A stretch of 64,000 nucleotides of DNA, from contig NZ_JBDZDV010000004.1 in NCBI RefSeq assembly GCF_040544485.1, positions 124,001 to 188,000 of the forward strand, given 5' to 3'. The stretch's first letter is position 1, and each line of letters opens with the position of its first letter. This DNA is from Lacicoccus halitifaciens (lineage in GTDB: Bacteria > Bacillota > Bacilli > Staphylococcales > Salinicoccaceae). The notes beneath the pieces were generated by a model. It was given only the letters and a program-made list of their open reading frames with translations, ran no database searches and was not told the DNA's origin. Of this stretch, positions 24,473 through 33,377 are shown in pieces. The translations under genes were made by a program, and so were the position numbers.

Positions 24473-24509
24473 AAAAATGCCAACGTTATAAAATAACGTT
24501 GGCATTTTT
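24472..24509. terminator. Bidirectional terminator
   Basis: AAAAAATGCCAACGTTAT pairs with ATAACGTTGGCATTTTT around three A, between the converging 24002 gene and the metQ-like gene. Confidence 0.9.
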
Positions 24510-24511
24510 GG

Positions 24512-25360
24512 TTATTCTCCAGGTTCGAAAGCGGGCTCCAAGTGTCCCTCTTCTTCAAGGTCGGATAGGAATTCATATACTTCATCTGAAGTGAATGCTT
24601 CCTGAAGCGCCTGAATCTCTTCTGAATCCTGATTGTCTTCACGTGCGACCAGAGTGATTGCGAAAGTGTTGTCTTCATCTTCCTCCAAAAATACAGCATC
24701 ATCCGGCGTCAGCCCGATACTGTCGATATACGTCGGGTAGTTGAAGACGAGTTCGACCCCATCTTCATATGCTGAAGTCAGATTCAAAAGGTCCACATGA
24801 GTGAAAGTGAAATCACGGGGGTTCTCTTCAATATCATCAACCGTCGCATCATAAGTCACACCATCCGCCAAAGTGATCAGATCATGCTGCTCGAGGACCA
24901 TCAATGCACGGGCTTCATTTGTAGCATCACTTGGAATCGCGACTTCCGCCCCGTCTTCAATCTCTTCCATCGAATCGTAGACAGGTGAATAATAACCCAC
25001 AATGGCATTATAGATCGGCTGTATAGCGACGAGATTGCCGTCCCGTTCCTCATTGAACATTTCCATGAACGGTTCATGCTGGGCGAAGTTCGCATCCACC
25101 TCTTCGTTCAACAGGGCTTCGTTATATTGGATATTATCCGCCACTTCGACCATTTCAACCGAGTAAGGTTCTTCAATTGCTTCTCCGGCAATTTCGACGA
25201 CATCAGTCATAGGGATGGTCTGTGAAGCCACCTGGATCTCCGTATCTCCGGAAGCCTCGCCGCCTGTTTCCTCTTCTGTCTCTTCCTCTCCGTTGCCACA
25301 TGCTGCAAGGGCAAATACCATGACACTCAGTAACATAAACCATAAATTACGTTTGAACAT
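24512..25360 (-). CDS. Methionine-type ABC transporter substrate-binding lipoprotein (MetQ/NlpA family)
   Basis: A 282-residue lipoprotein with signal peptide and lipobox ALAACG (Cys21), then an acidic linker rich in Glu and Thr. The NlpA-family body contains IQVASQTIPMTDVVEIAGEAI and YNEALLNEEVDANFAQHEPFMEMFNEE. It presents D/L-methionine or a related amino acid to the permease. It is the last gene of the ATPase-permease-binding protein unit, 31 bp after the permease gene. AAGGAG is 8 bases before the ATG. Confidence 0.9.
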   Translation of the reverse strand: MFKRNLWFMLLSVMVFALAACGNGEEETEEETGGEASGDTEIQVASQTIPMTDVVEIAGEAIEEPYSVEMVEVADNIQYNEALLNEEVDANFAQHEPFMEMFNEERDGNLVAIQPIYNAIVGYYSPVYDSMEEIEDGAEVAIPSDATNEARALMVLEQHDLITLADGVTYDATVDDIEENPRDFTFTHVDLLNLTSAYEDGVELVFNYPTYIDSIGLTPDDAVFLEEDEDNTFAITLVAREDNQDSEEIQALQEAFTSDEVYEFLSDLEEEGHLEPAFEPGE

Positions 25361-25391
25361 GTCTCACACTCCTTCAAATTTGTTGATTCAT

Positions 25392-26078
25392 TTATCTTTT
25401 ATCCAGTTTTTTGGCCAGCCTCAGCCCCCACCATTGAATCAGCTGGACGATGATGATGATGACGATGATTGCAGTGTACATGATGTCCGTTTCATATCTC
25501 TGATAACCATAACGGATGGCGAAATCCCCGATCCCGCCGCCGCCGACCACACCCATGATGGTGGAGTAGGATATGAAGCTGACGAAAGCGGTGGTGAATC
25601 CGATGATCAATGAACTTCTGGATTCTACAAACAGGAACTTCCACACCAGCTGCGGAATCGACGCTCCCATGGACTGGGCGGTCTCCGTCACCCCTTTTGG
25701 CACATCCAGCAACGATTGCTGCACGAAGCGTGCATAGAGTGCGATGGCGATGAGCATCATGGGAAAAGATGCCGCCACCGGATCACCGGTTGCACGGCCG
25801 TACACCGCCCGGATGAACGGCTGCATCGCGACGACAAGCAGCAGGAAAGGGAATGATCTGACGATATTGACAAATGCGTTGGACAGCTGATAGATGAAGA
25901 CATTCTGCATCGGCTGTCCCCTCGCCGTCAGGAATAAAAGCGTTCCAAGCGGAAGTCCGAGTGCGATGGCCGCCACCATCGCAAACCCCATCATGATGCC
26001 CGTCTCCCAAAGGCTCTCGAATAATGCCGGCCAGTATTCTATGACCCGCGTGATATACTCCTGGAAAGTATCAGGCAT
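25392..26078 (-). CDS. Methionine-type ABC transporter permease (MetP/MetI family)
   Basis: A 228-residue integral membrane protein with five or six spans. The coupling helix motif ETAQSMGASIPQLVWKFLFVESRSSLIIG, which includes the EAA-type loop, and the later GVVGGGGIGDFAIRYGYQRYETDIM block are typical of D-methionine permeases. It overlaps the ATPase gene by 8 bases, so translation is coupled. Confidence 0.92.
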   Translation of the reverse strand: MPDTFQEYITRVIEYWPALFESLWETGIMMGFAMVAAIALGLPLGTLLFLTARGQPMQNVFIYQLSNAFVNIVRSFPFLLLVVAMQPFIRAVYGRATGDPVAASFPMMLIAIALYARFVQQSLLDVPKGVTETAQSMGASIPQLVWKFLFVESRSSLIIGFTTAFVSFISYSTIMGVVGGGGIGDFAIRYGYQRYETDIMYTAIIVIIIIVQLIQWWGLRLAKKLDKR

Positions 26079-26808
26079 CTTTCAATACCTCCAAAACACG
26101 CTGGTGATATGAATCATAACTGCGCCTCTCTTCCCCGCGGGCGATATCTATGATATCGACCAGATGACCATTTTCCAAAACCGCACAACGTTCACACATG
26201 CTTTTGACGACATCCAGTTCATGGGTCACCACAAGCACCGTCATGCCGAAAGTTTCATGTGCCCTTTTCAACACCCCGACGATTTCTTCCGTCGTACTTT
26301 CATCAAGCGCAGATGTCGGTTCATCACAAAGGAGTATTTTAGGCCGGGTGATGAGTGCACGCGCGATGCCGACACGCTGCTTTTCACCGCCCGACAGCTG
26401 TCCGGGGTAACGGTCCGATTTCCCGCCAAGACCGACAAAATCCAGCACCTCGCCGACGCTCAGGGGATCGTTATATTTATGCAGCTCCAACGGCAGCCTG
26501 ACATTTTCCCTGACAGTCTTATTATTCAGCAGATTGAACTGCTGAAAGATCATACCGATGCTTTTCTGGTGCTGCCTCAATCTCTTTTTGGGTAAGGAGA
26601 AGACGTCCGTCCCGTCCACTTCAACGGTGCCCTCCGTCGGTGTCTCAAGCGCATTGATGAACCTTAATATCGTGGATTTTCCAGCACCGCTCTCCCCGAT
26701 CAGTCCAAAAATCTCATTTTCACCGATTTCAAGCGACACATCATCCACTGCATTGAATGCACCTTCCTGCCCCTCATATGTCTTGGTGACATTGGTCATT
26801 GTAATCAA
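26071..26808 (-). CDS. Methionine-type ABC transporter ATP-binding protein, short MetN
   Basis: A 245-residue ATPase with Walker A GESGAGKST, Q-loop IFQQFNLL, signature LSGGEKQR, Walker B ILLCDEPTSALD and the His switch. It resembles MetN but is about 100 residues shorter: the C-terminal NIL/ACT domain that senses methionine is missing. The start is TTG at 26808, 8 bases after GGAGG; the ATG at 26799 is too far from it. No S-box lies upstream. The transporter may therefore escape SAM and methionine control, or carry a different substrate. Confidence 0.9.
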   Translation of the reverse strand: MITMTNVTKTYEGQEGAFNAVDDVSLEIGENEIFGLIGESGAGKSTILRFINALETPTEGTVEVDGTDVFSLPKKRLRQHQKSIGMIFQQFNLLNNKTVRENVRLPLELHKYNDPLSVGEVLDFVGLGGKSDRYPGQLSGGEKQRVGIARALITRPKILLCDEPTSALDESTTEEIVGVLKRAHETFGMTVLVVTHELDVVKSMCERCAVLENGHLVDIIDIARGEERRSYDSYHQRVLEVLKDA

Positions 26809-26888
26809 AAGTCCGACCTCCCCGTGTCCAATCGTCTTTTAAAATATACCAGAGAACATCCCGAAAATAAAGCCTAGTGACGAGGTAT

Positions 26889-26923
26889 GAAAAAAAGGAA
26901 GCAGGTGCCATCACCCGCTTCCC
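26889..26923 (-). terminator. Terminator after the PepSY gene
   Basis: On the minus strand GAAGCGGGTGA and CACCTGCTTC pair (one G-U) and are followed by T7. Confidence 0.8.
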
Positions 26924-26931
26924 TGACGTCA

Positions 26932-27621
26932 TCAATCATCGTCCCAGTCGTCATCCCAGTCGTCATATTCTATATAGTAATTCTGGTTTTGGGCATTGGA
27001 TTCAGCCACCTGCCGCATGAAGGTTTCCAAATCCCCGATCTCATCGAACTCTATATCGAGGAATATCACCTTATTGACGCTTCCATTTACGGCATTGATG
27101 GAGACGATGGCCCCTTCATCGTCACCGTCGATCAGATTTGCAATCAAATACTCATTCGGGGTTATGTCTGTATTCAATGTGGAGTGGAGGAATAATCCCC
27201 CGACTTCCTCCATCGCGATATCCCTCGCTTCTTCTGCCGTTATCAGATCAGGTCCCTCATCAGGAGTGTCTTTTGCCGGTTTCCCCGTTTCGGGCTCCGC
27301 ATGCTGCCCACCTTCATCTTCTTCCATGGTTTCCGCTTCATAATCCGGGTTTTCAGATGATGTTATATCCACCACCCGGCCTTCCGACCTGTTTATCGTA
27401 ATTTCATACAAGTATTCTTCATCATCGACGCTTACCACAAAATACTCATCGTCAGTCCCGAGCGAGACATTGCTTACATCGCCCTGATAACGCTCCTGTA
27501 CAATCGCACGGACTTCCTCTTCATCCATGTAGTCCGCTGCTGTAAAGTTCATATAGGCGATGCCGATTATGACGCCGAGCATCACCGCGCCTGCCGCAAT
27601 CAGCAATTTACCGATTTTCAT
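26932..27621 (-). CDS. PepSY-domain membrane-anchored protein (YkoI-like)
   Basis: A 229-residue protein with one N-terminal membrane segment (residues 5-23) and two extracytoplasmic PepSY domains (about 32-85 and 128-190), separated by an acidic linker. The C terminus ends in a repeated Asp/Trp tail (YDDWDDDWDDD). It lies 4 bp after the histidine kinase gene in one unit with the response regulator, as YkoI does with YkoGH in Bacillus. It may modulate the kinase or bind cations; both are inference. Confidence 0.82.
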   Translation of the reverse strand: MKIGKLLIAAGAVMLGVIIGIAYMNFTAADYMDEEEVRAIVQERYQGDVSNVSLGTDDEYFVVSVDDEEYLYEITINRSEGRVVDITSSENPDYEAETMEEDEGGQHAEPETGKPAKDTPDEGPDLITAEEARDIAMEEVGGLFLHSTLNTDITPNEYLIANLIDGDDEGAIVSINAVNGSVNKVIFLDIEFDEIGDLETFMRQVAESNAQNQNYYIEYDDWDDDWDDD

Positions 27622-27625
27622 CTTT

Positions 27626-28987
27626 TCACTCCTTTACTCCGTCGAACCTCAGTGTGAATGTCGTACCTGAACCGACCCGGCTTCTGACACCGAGGGTGAT
27701 GCCATTCACTTTGGCGAGCTCATCTGCAATGGATAAGCCGAGACCGGAACCGCCTGTCTTTCTCGCCCTGGCTTTATCGACCCGGTAGAAGCGGTCGAAT
27801 ATTTTATCGAGATCTTCTTCCGGAATCCCGATGCCTTGATCAGTGATATCCACAACCACTTCATCACCATCTTTTCCAATTTCAATGGTGATGTCGTCCG
27901 AGCTGTATTTATAGGCATTATCCAGGAAGATTTTAAGCAGCTGATCCAGACTGTCCGGATCTGCTTCAACAATGACCTCACTGTCGGGGCTCTTAAGATG
28001 GATGGCTCTTTTATACACCGGCTCCAGCCGGGATTTGATCCCTTCCGCCATACGCACTATATTCAGCCGCTCCGGCCTGAAATTCTCCCTTGCCTGTGCG
28101 GCCTTGCTGAAGCTCAGCAATTGTTCGGTCAAATACTTCATCCGTTTTGCTTCATCAGAAATCGCATGGATGCTTTCATCAAGGATATCTTCCCTTGTCT
28201 TGCCGAATCGCTTCAGCATCTGGCTGTAGGAGTCGATGACAGTGATCGGCGTCTTCAGCTCATGGGATGCATTCATTATGAAAGCCTGCTGGTGTTCATC
28301 ATTCTTTTTAAGGTCGAGCATCATCTCATTGAACGATTCCGATAAGTCCTTCAATTCCTTCGTATCGTTGTCATTCACTTCAAGCATCGTATAACCGCTC
28401 GTATTTTCTGTCTCCTTCATCTTGCCGATCAGCTTGTTGATCGGTTGGATGATGGTGTTGGTGATGAGCCGGTTCAGGAGATAGATCACCACGATGATGA
28501 TGACCGTTGAAATGATCAATATCCACTGCAAAATGCTGAATGTGTCATAAATGAACTCAATGTTTTCATAAATCTGCAGGTTGTACACCTCGCCGTTTTC
28601 CCAGATGATCGGCAGGGAAACCATCACAAAATGTATATCGCCATACGTTACAACGTCGGTATACTGCCCTGTGCTGTAAGGCGCAAAGCTTTCGGAGTAG
28701 TTCGCACTGGTCGATATCCTAAGTTCCTGCTCCCCTGCTTCACTGATGAGGGTGATGAAACCGTCCGAGAGCAGATGCGACTGCAGTACCGCCCGTCTGT
28801 TGACATCGTTTTCCTCCGCATTTTGGAGCTCCTGCATTATATTGATGCCGCGTCCCTCCAACTGGTTCATTTCGGCATCCAGCGAGAAGTTCTGGTAGCT
28901 GTAATAGACGAATATATTAATAAGTATGACGACGACCGCTGACATCACTGTGATATAAAGTTGGATTTTCGTTCCCAGTTTCATCAT
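27626..28987 (-). CDS. Sensor histidine kinase (YkoH/ArlS-like)
   Basis: A 453-residue membrane kinase with two transmembrane helices (about 10-30 and 155-175) enclosing an extracellular sensor, a HAMP linker (LITNTIIQPINKLIGKMKET), the phospho-acceptor H-box FIMNASHELKTPITVI, N-box IFLDNAYKYSSD, G1 DQGIGIPEEDLDKIFDRFYR and G2 GGSGLGLSIADELAK. It is paired with the response regulator upstream (3 bp gap). The stimulus is unknown; the PepSY partner suggests the cell envelope. Confidence 0.93.
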   Translation of the reverse strand: MMKLGTKIQLYITVMSAVVVILINIFVYYSYQNFSLDAEMNQLEGRGINIMQELQNAEENDVNRRAVLQSHLLSDGFITLISEAGEQELRISTSANYSESFAPYSTGQYTDVVTYGDIHFVMVSLPIIWENGEVYNLQIYENIEFIYDTFSILQWILIISTVIIIVVIYLLNRLITNTIIQPINKLIGKMKETENTSGYTMLEVNDNDTKELKDLSESFNEMMLDLKKNDEHQQAFIMNASHELKTPITVIDSYSQMLKRFGKTREDILDESIHAISDEAKRMKYLTEQLLSFSKAAQARENFRPERLNIVRMAEGIKSRLEPVYKRAIHLKSPDSEVIVEADPDSLDQLLKIFLDNAYKYSSDDITIEIGKDGDEVVVDITDQGIGIPEEDLDKIFDRFYRVDKARARKTGGSGLGLSIADELAKVNGITLGVRSRVGSGTTFTLRFDGVKE

Positions 28988-28990
28988 CAG

Positions 28991-29665
28991 TTAGTCCTTT
29001 ATCATATAACCGATGCCCCTGACGCTGGAAATCACGGACGGGGCTTCCCGGTCGATTTTTTTACGCAGATACCTGACATATACATCCACCGTGTTCGTAT
29101 CGCCGAAATAGTCATATCCCCATACCGCTTCAATGATCTGTTCCCGCGAGAGCACCTGGTTTTTATTCGTCAAAAGATAATAAAATAAATCATACTCTTT
29201 CTGGGTCAGATGCACATCTTCATCTTCTATGAAAACTTCCCTTGTCGACGGACGCACCTGGATATGCCTGAATTCCAGCTCATCTCGGGCTGCCGGTCGG
29301 TATGAACTTTCTTTGAGCTGGGCGCGGATGCGTGCAAGCAGTTCTTCTATCTCAAACGGCTTCGTCATATAATCATTTGCACCCGAATCGAGGCCGCTGA
29401 CCTTATCCATCACAGCATCCCGGGCCGTCAGCATTATGATGCGTATATGTTCATCTTTCTGGCGTATCCTCCTCAGTACTTCAAGACCGTTCAATTCAGG
29501 GATCATGACATCGAGCAGAATCAGATCGAACCCTTCTTTTTCATACAGTTCCAGTGCTTCTTTGCCGGTGTATGCGTTGGTGACATCGTAGGATTCAAAC
29601 TCCAGTTCAAGCTGGATTACGCGGGCGATCTTTTCATCATCTTCGACAATTAAAATTTTAGGCAT
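28991..29665 (-). CDS. OmpR-family response regulator (YkoG/ArlR-like)
   Basis: A 224-residue regulator: receiver domain 1-120 with acidic pocket Asp9/Asp10 (VEDDEK), phospho-acceptor Asp52 (LLLDVMIPELNG), switch Thr and Lys (TARD, TKPF); and a C-terminal OmpR winged helix with VHLTQKEYDLFYYLLTNKNQVLSREQIIEAVWGYDY and VDVYVRYLRKKID. It is first in a three-gene unit with kinase and PepSY protein. Target genes cannot be told; autoregulation is common in the family. Confidence 0.94.
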   Translation of the reverse strand: MPKILIVEDDEKIARVIQLELEFESYDVTNAYTGKEALELYEKEGFDLILLDVMIPELNGLEVLRRIRQKDEHIRIIMLTARDAVMDKVSGLDSGANDYMTKPFEIEELLARIRAQLKESSYRPAARDELEFRHIQVRPSTREVFIEDEDVHLTQKEYDLFYYLLTNKNQVLSREQIIEAVWGYDYFGDTNTVDVYVRYLRKKIDREAPSVISSVRGIGYMIKD

Positions 29666-29780
29666 AGTTTCCCCTCCCGGAACATCGTCCCCTCATCACC
29701 ATCATACATTCCGGAACTGGAAAGATGATTAGAGGCATCTTAAAATTTGATTAAAACTTTTATTCCCATGATTATACAAT

Positions 29781-29811
29781 AAAAATAGCCGATATGATCA
29801 CATATCGGCTG
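29781..29811 (-). terminator. Terminator after tdk
   Basis: AGCCGATATG and CATATCGGCT pair across four bases; on the minus strand T5 follows. Confidence 0.85.
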
Positions 29812-29815
29812 TCCC

Positions 29816-30388
29816 CTATACCAGGGGCAGGCGTTCTTTATAGCATTTCCTGCAGACGGGGACGTATTCCTCATCCCCGATCTGGATCGTTTCGCCCACG
29901 TTGACCGGCTCTCCGTTCATCATCCTCATATTCAGCGTCGCCTTTTTGTTGCAGTACTGGCACACTGTCTTCAACTCATCGATTGCATCAGCCAGTTCAA
30001 GAAGTGCCTTGCTGCCTTCGAAAAGCTGGTTGCGGAAGTCGGTTTTAAGTCCGAAGGCGATGACGGGGATATCCAGCTCATCAGCGATATCACTCAAATG
30101 ATGCACTTCTGACTTTCTTAAAAACTGCGCTTCGTCCACCAGAACTGCGTAAACCTTCTCCTCGGCATGCGCGGCCTTCACTTCATTGAATATATTGTCG
30201 GTCACATACTCCGCATCCAGTTCAAGGCCGATCCTGGATTCTATCTTCTTAAAGCCGCTCCTCGTATCCACCGGAGTGGAATACGCCAGGCACCTCTTGC
30301 CCTGGGTCGTGTACTGGTAATGTGTCGTGATGATCTGGTTGCTCTTGTTGCTCTGCATCGTGCCAAAACGGTAATATAACTTAGCCAT
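29816..30388 (-). CDS. tdk: Thymidine kinase, divergent Escherichia-type
   Basis: A 190-residue kinase for thymidine salvage. It has VLVDEAQFLRKSEV (Walker B-like with catalytic Glu), GLKTDFRNQLFEGS, and a zinc ribbon (CQYC...CRKC). The sequence follows the E. coli-like branch (YYRFGTMQSNKS ... SRIGLELDAEYV) rather than the usual staphylococcal branch (CITGSMFSGKSEEL). The Walker A glycine of GKS is Asn here (MQSNKS, codon AAC), which is unexpected for an active P-loop. The zinc ligands and lasso loop look intact. It may be active, altered or decaying. Confidence 0.88.
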   Translation of the reverse strand: MAKLYYRFGTMQSNKSNQIITTHYQYTTQGKRCLAYSTPVDTRSGFKKIESRIGLELDAEYVTDNIFNEVKAAHAEEKVYAVLVDEAQFLRKSEVHHLSDIADELDIPVIAFGLKTDFRNQLFEGSKALLELADAIDELKTVCQYCNKKATLNMRMMNGEPVNVGETIQIGDEEYVPVCRKCYKERLPLV

Positions 30389-30449
30389 GACGAAATCCTT
30401 TCAATAATGCATTCTCTTTATGAATATGATCAAATACAGCAGATGGGCA

Positions 30450-30818
30450 TCATCGCCAGAATTTATCATAATCCTTTTTATCTTCGATATTGTAGTCGAT
30501 CATTTTTTTGAGCAGCCCGTAGTCCACTTCATCTGAATACTTGATGCGGAACAGTCCCTTAGTCTGCGAATAGCCTGCTTCCTCGATTTCTTCTGTGAAA
30601 AATTCCATCGTCTTTTCTTCCGGTGAGATGGAAATGTGCTTCTTCGAACTGTCGATGCCGAGTATGAATGTGCCGTTTGAAGTGTACATCGGCGTGTTCC
30701 ATTTCACTTCCTGCTCCAGCTCAGGATAGTTTGAGTCGATCCAGCTGATGATTTCTTTGAACTGCGCCTCACGCGATGAATCTTCGATCGTCCGGATATA
30801 ATCCTCAAAAGTTTCCAT
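30450..30818 (-). CDS. DUF1801 (YdhG-like) protein
   Basis: A 122-residue protein of the DUF1801/YdhG group, sometimes labelled iron chaperone: FKEIISWIDSNYPELEQEVKWNTPMYTSNGTFILGIDSSKKHISISPEEKTMEFF. The start at 30818 is fixed by GGGAGGGG 7 bases upstream. It lies 26 bp after the phosphoesterase gene, likely in one transcript. Biochemical role unproven. Confidence 0.85.
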   Translation of the reverse strand: METFEDYIRTIEDSSREAQFKEIISWIDSNYPELEQEVKWNTPMYTSNGTFILGIDSSKKHISISPEEKTMEFFTEEIEEAGYSQTKGLFRIKYSDEVDYGLLKKMIDYNIEDKKDYDKFWR

Positions 30819-30844
30819 GCTCAATCCCCTCCCTTCCATCCATT

Positions 30845-31660
30845 TTAAATTTCTATGACATAAAATGCATTTCCAATCTCGGTTCTTATATCATCTGTCC
30901 GCCATTCCCTTTTGTATCCGAGACACGGGCATATATAAGTGATGCCGTTTTCCGTGAGCGAATGCCGGAAATGTACATGTCCCATGATGCTGTAATGCAC
31001 CGGGAAATCGTTGCATATTGCATCGAAGTCGCTCGTCCCTATGAAGGCATTGTAATAGTCGAAAAGCCTGTGCGGCATCGGCACCCTGAAGCGCTTTGAT
31101 GTAACGATGTGCGTTACGAGTATGATTTTCCTATTACCAAGGGGTTCAAGATCTCTCCTCACTGTCTGTGAGAACTGCCTGGACATCTCGACATCGTTAT
31201 AACGCCATGCGATATTATGTTTATCCTGCCATGTTCCGCCGTAATACGCACGCTTCTCCAGCCGGTTGTAAGAAAACTCCCCGGAGGCATATGTGTAGTC
31301 GTACCAGCCGGTGTGCCCCGCTATCGCCCATTCCTCATTGACGATATAAGGGCGTTCCACGAGGCATTCGGGCTGCTCGGCATAACGCTTCAGAACTTCC
31401 TCGGTATCCTGCGTGATTTCCTTCTGCCAGAGATCGTGATTGCCGGGAACAAACTTGATTTCAGTGCCGCTTTCCTCTGCAACTGTGCGGATGAAATCCA
31501 TCGTCAGTTCATAACTGTTTGAGATATCGCCTGCAATCAGCAGCAATTCTACATTGCGGTCTTTTACCTCATTAATCAGAGCTTCCTCATATAATGGTAT
31601 ATTGTCTTCACTGTTATTATAACGGTCAATATGCAAATCAGATATGATGCCTATCCTCAT
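30845..31660 (-). CDS. Calcineurin-like metallophosphoesterase
   Basis: A 271-residue enzyme with the full binuclear metal set: ISDLHID (Asp, His), AGDISNS (Asp), VPGNHDLW (Asn, His), THIVTS (His) and MGHVHF (His pair). The start at 31660 has GGAG upstream; the frame's extension to 31702 lacks one. It cleaves phosphomono- or diesters; the substrate is unknown. It is divergent from dhaK and followed by the DUF1801 gene. Confidence 0.9.
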   Translation of the reverse strand: MRIGIISDLHIDRYNNSEDNIPLYEEALINEVKDRNVELLLIAGDISNSYELTMDFIRTVAEESGTEIKFVPGNHDLWQKEITQDTEEVLKRYAEQPECLVERPYIVNEEWAIAGHTGWYDYTYASGEFSYNRLEKRAYYGGTWQDKHNIAWRYNDVEMSRQFSQTVRRDLEPLGNRKIILVTHIVTSKRFRVPMPHRLFDYYNAFIGTSDFDAICNDFPVHYSIMGHVHFRHSLTENGITYICPCLGYKREWRTDDIRTEIGNAFYVIEI

Positions 31661-31821
31661 TTTCAAAACTCCATTTACTGCGTAATTCCTTCTCTTCACC
31701 ATTTTCCATTTCTTTGTTCAATTTGTCCAATGTTATTAATGGACTGCATGCCGATTTCACCGGTCTTTTATTTTCAATGGAATTGTTAATGCGTATAATG
31801 GAGGGAAAGGGGGATTTTAAA

Positions 31822-32784
31822 ATGAAGAAACTGATCAACAGCCGGGAACATTTTGTGAGCGATATGCTGAAAGGCCTGAAATTCACCGATTCGAAAATCG
31901 AAATCATCGCAGATACCGTCGTCGTCAGGAAGAACAAGAAGGAATCGGGGGTCGCACTCATCACCGGTGGCGGCAGCGGCCACGAGCCTGCGCATGCCGG
32001 ATATGTTGCTGAAGGCATGCTGGATGCAGCCGTCTGCGGGGAAGTCTTCACGTCTCCTACACCGGATAAAGTGCTTGAAGCCATCAAGCATACAGACAAC
32101 GGTGACGGGGTCCTTCTCATCATAAAAAATTACTCCGGTGATGTCATGAACTTCGATATGGCCAAAGAGATGGCTGAAGCGGAAGGGCATAAGGTGGATT
32201 CTGTAATCGTCAGGGACGACATTGCAATAGAAGACGCTGAAATGAGGCGCGGTGTGGCAGGGACAGTACTCGTCCATAAATATGCCGGCTGCCTTTCAGA
32301 TAAGGGTCAGACACTCGGTCAGATCAAGGAAAAAGTGGAAGAGATGATGACCAGCCTGCATTCGATCGGCATGGCAATCCATCCATGTATGGTCCCTACA
32401 ACAGGGGAATACGGCTTTGACCTCGGTGAAGAGGAAATGGAGATTGGCATCGGCATCCACGGGGAAAAGGGTATATACCGAGAAAAGATGGAATCCGTGG
32501 ATAAAATTGTGGACCGGCTGCTTAATGAACTTTATAAATATAATGACAATGACGAATTGATCGTGATGATCAACGGAATGGGCGGGACGCCGCTCAGCGA
32601 ACTGTACATCGTCACTGACAAAGTCATGAGCGCCCTGGATGATCAGGGTGTGAAAGTCTCAAAACTGCTTGTCGGTGATTATATGACCGCGCTTGATATG
32701 CAGGGCTTTTCAATCACTGTTTTGGATCATGACGACCATGTGGTCAGTGCATTGAATGCCCCGACGGAATCCACACACTTTTAA
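31822..32784 (+). CDS. dhaK: PTS-dependent dihydroxyacetone kinase, subunit DhaK
   Basis: The 320-residue substrate-binding subunit. It holds dihydroxyacetone as a hemiaminal on an active-site histidine, in GIGIHGEKGIYREKM near residue 215. ALITGGGSGHEPAHAGYV and VCGEVFTSPTPDKVLEAI complete the signature. The start is 31822 after a G-rich ribosome site. First gene of dhaK-dhaL-dhaM; a TATAAT box at 31794 marks the promoter. The complex makes DHAP using PEP through the PTS. Confident. Confidence 0.95.
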   Translation: MKKLINSREHFVSDMLKGLKFTDSKIEIIADTVVVRKNKKESGVALITGGGSGHEPAHAGYVAEGMLDAAVCGEVFTSPTPDKVLEAIKHTDNGDGVLLIIKNYSGDVMNFDMAKEMAEAEGHKVDSVIVRDDIAIEDAEMRRGVAGTVLVHKYAGCLSDKGQTLGQIKEKVEEMMTSLHSIGMAIHPCMVPTTGEYGFDLGEEEMEIGIGIHGEKGIYREKMESVDKIVDRLLNELYKYNDNDELIVMINGMGGTPLSELYIVTDKVMSALDDQGVKVSKLLVGDYMTALDMQGFSITVLDHDDHVVSALNAPTESTHF

Positions 32785-32795
32785 GGAGGAGACTT

Positions 32796-33377
32796 ATGAA
32801 TAATACGATGCTTCTGCAAAGGCTGCACAAACTGCAGGAAACCTTTACGGAAAAGGAGACTGAACTCACCGCACTGGACCGTGAAATCGGTGACGGGGAT
32901 CACGGGGTGAACATGAAGCGGGGGTTCAACGCCGTAAAAGAAAAAGTCACGGAAAGCAGTACACAGGAAATCCTCAAACAGACCGGTATGGCACTGATGG
33001 GTTCAATCGGCGGCGCAAGCGGTCCTCTCTACGGTTTCAGCTTCGTCAAAATGAGTGAAGCGGCAAAAGATGAAATTGATGTGGAGAATCTCAGGGAGCT
33101 TCTTGAGATTTTCGCTGAAACAGTCAGTTCCAAAGGCAAGGTCAGCGGCGGTGAAAAGACGATGTACGACGTCATATCCAGGGCAAAAGAAGTGCTGGGT
33201 GAAGATGGCGCCCTCAAATTGGAGGACCTTCAGAAACTGGCGGATGATACCAAAGATATGATCGCCACAAAAGGACGTGCCGCATATTTCAAGGAAAAAT
33301 CAAAGGGCACGGTGGACCCCGGCGCCCAAAGCGCAGTATATCTGTTAAGTGCATTTACACTTGAGGAGGAAGCATGA
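32796..33377 (+). CDS. dhaL: Dihydroxyacetone kinase subunit DhaL (ADP-binding)
   Basis: The 193-residue helical-barrel subunit that keeps ADP as a cofactor, phosphorylated by DhaM and passing phosphate to dihydroxyacetone on DhaK. The metal/nucleotide loop is LTALDREIGDGDHGVNMKRGF, followed by GSIGGASGPLYGFSF and GRAAYFKEKSKGTVDPGA. AAGGAGG precedes the ATG, 11 bp after dhaK. Confident. Confidence 0.95.
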   Translation: MNNTMLLQRLHKLQETFTEKETELTALDREIGDGDHGVNMKRGFNAVKEKVTESSTQEILKQTGMALMGSIGGASGPLYGFSFVKMSEAAKDEIDVENLRELLEIFAETVSSKGKVSGGEKTMYDVISRAKEVLGEDGALKLEDLQKLADDTKDMIATKGRAAYFKEKSKGTVDPGAQSAVYLLSAFTLEEEA

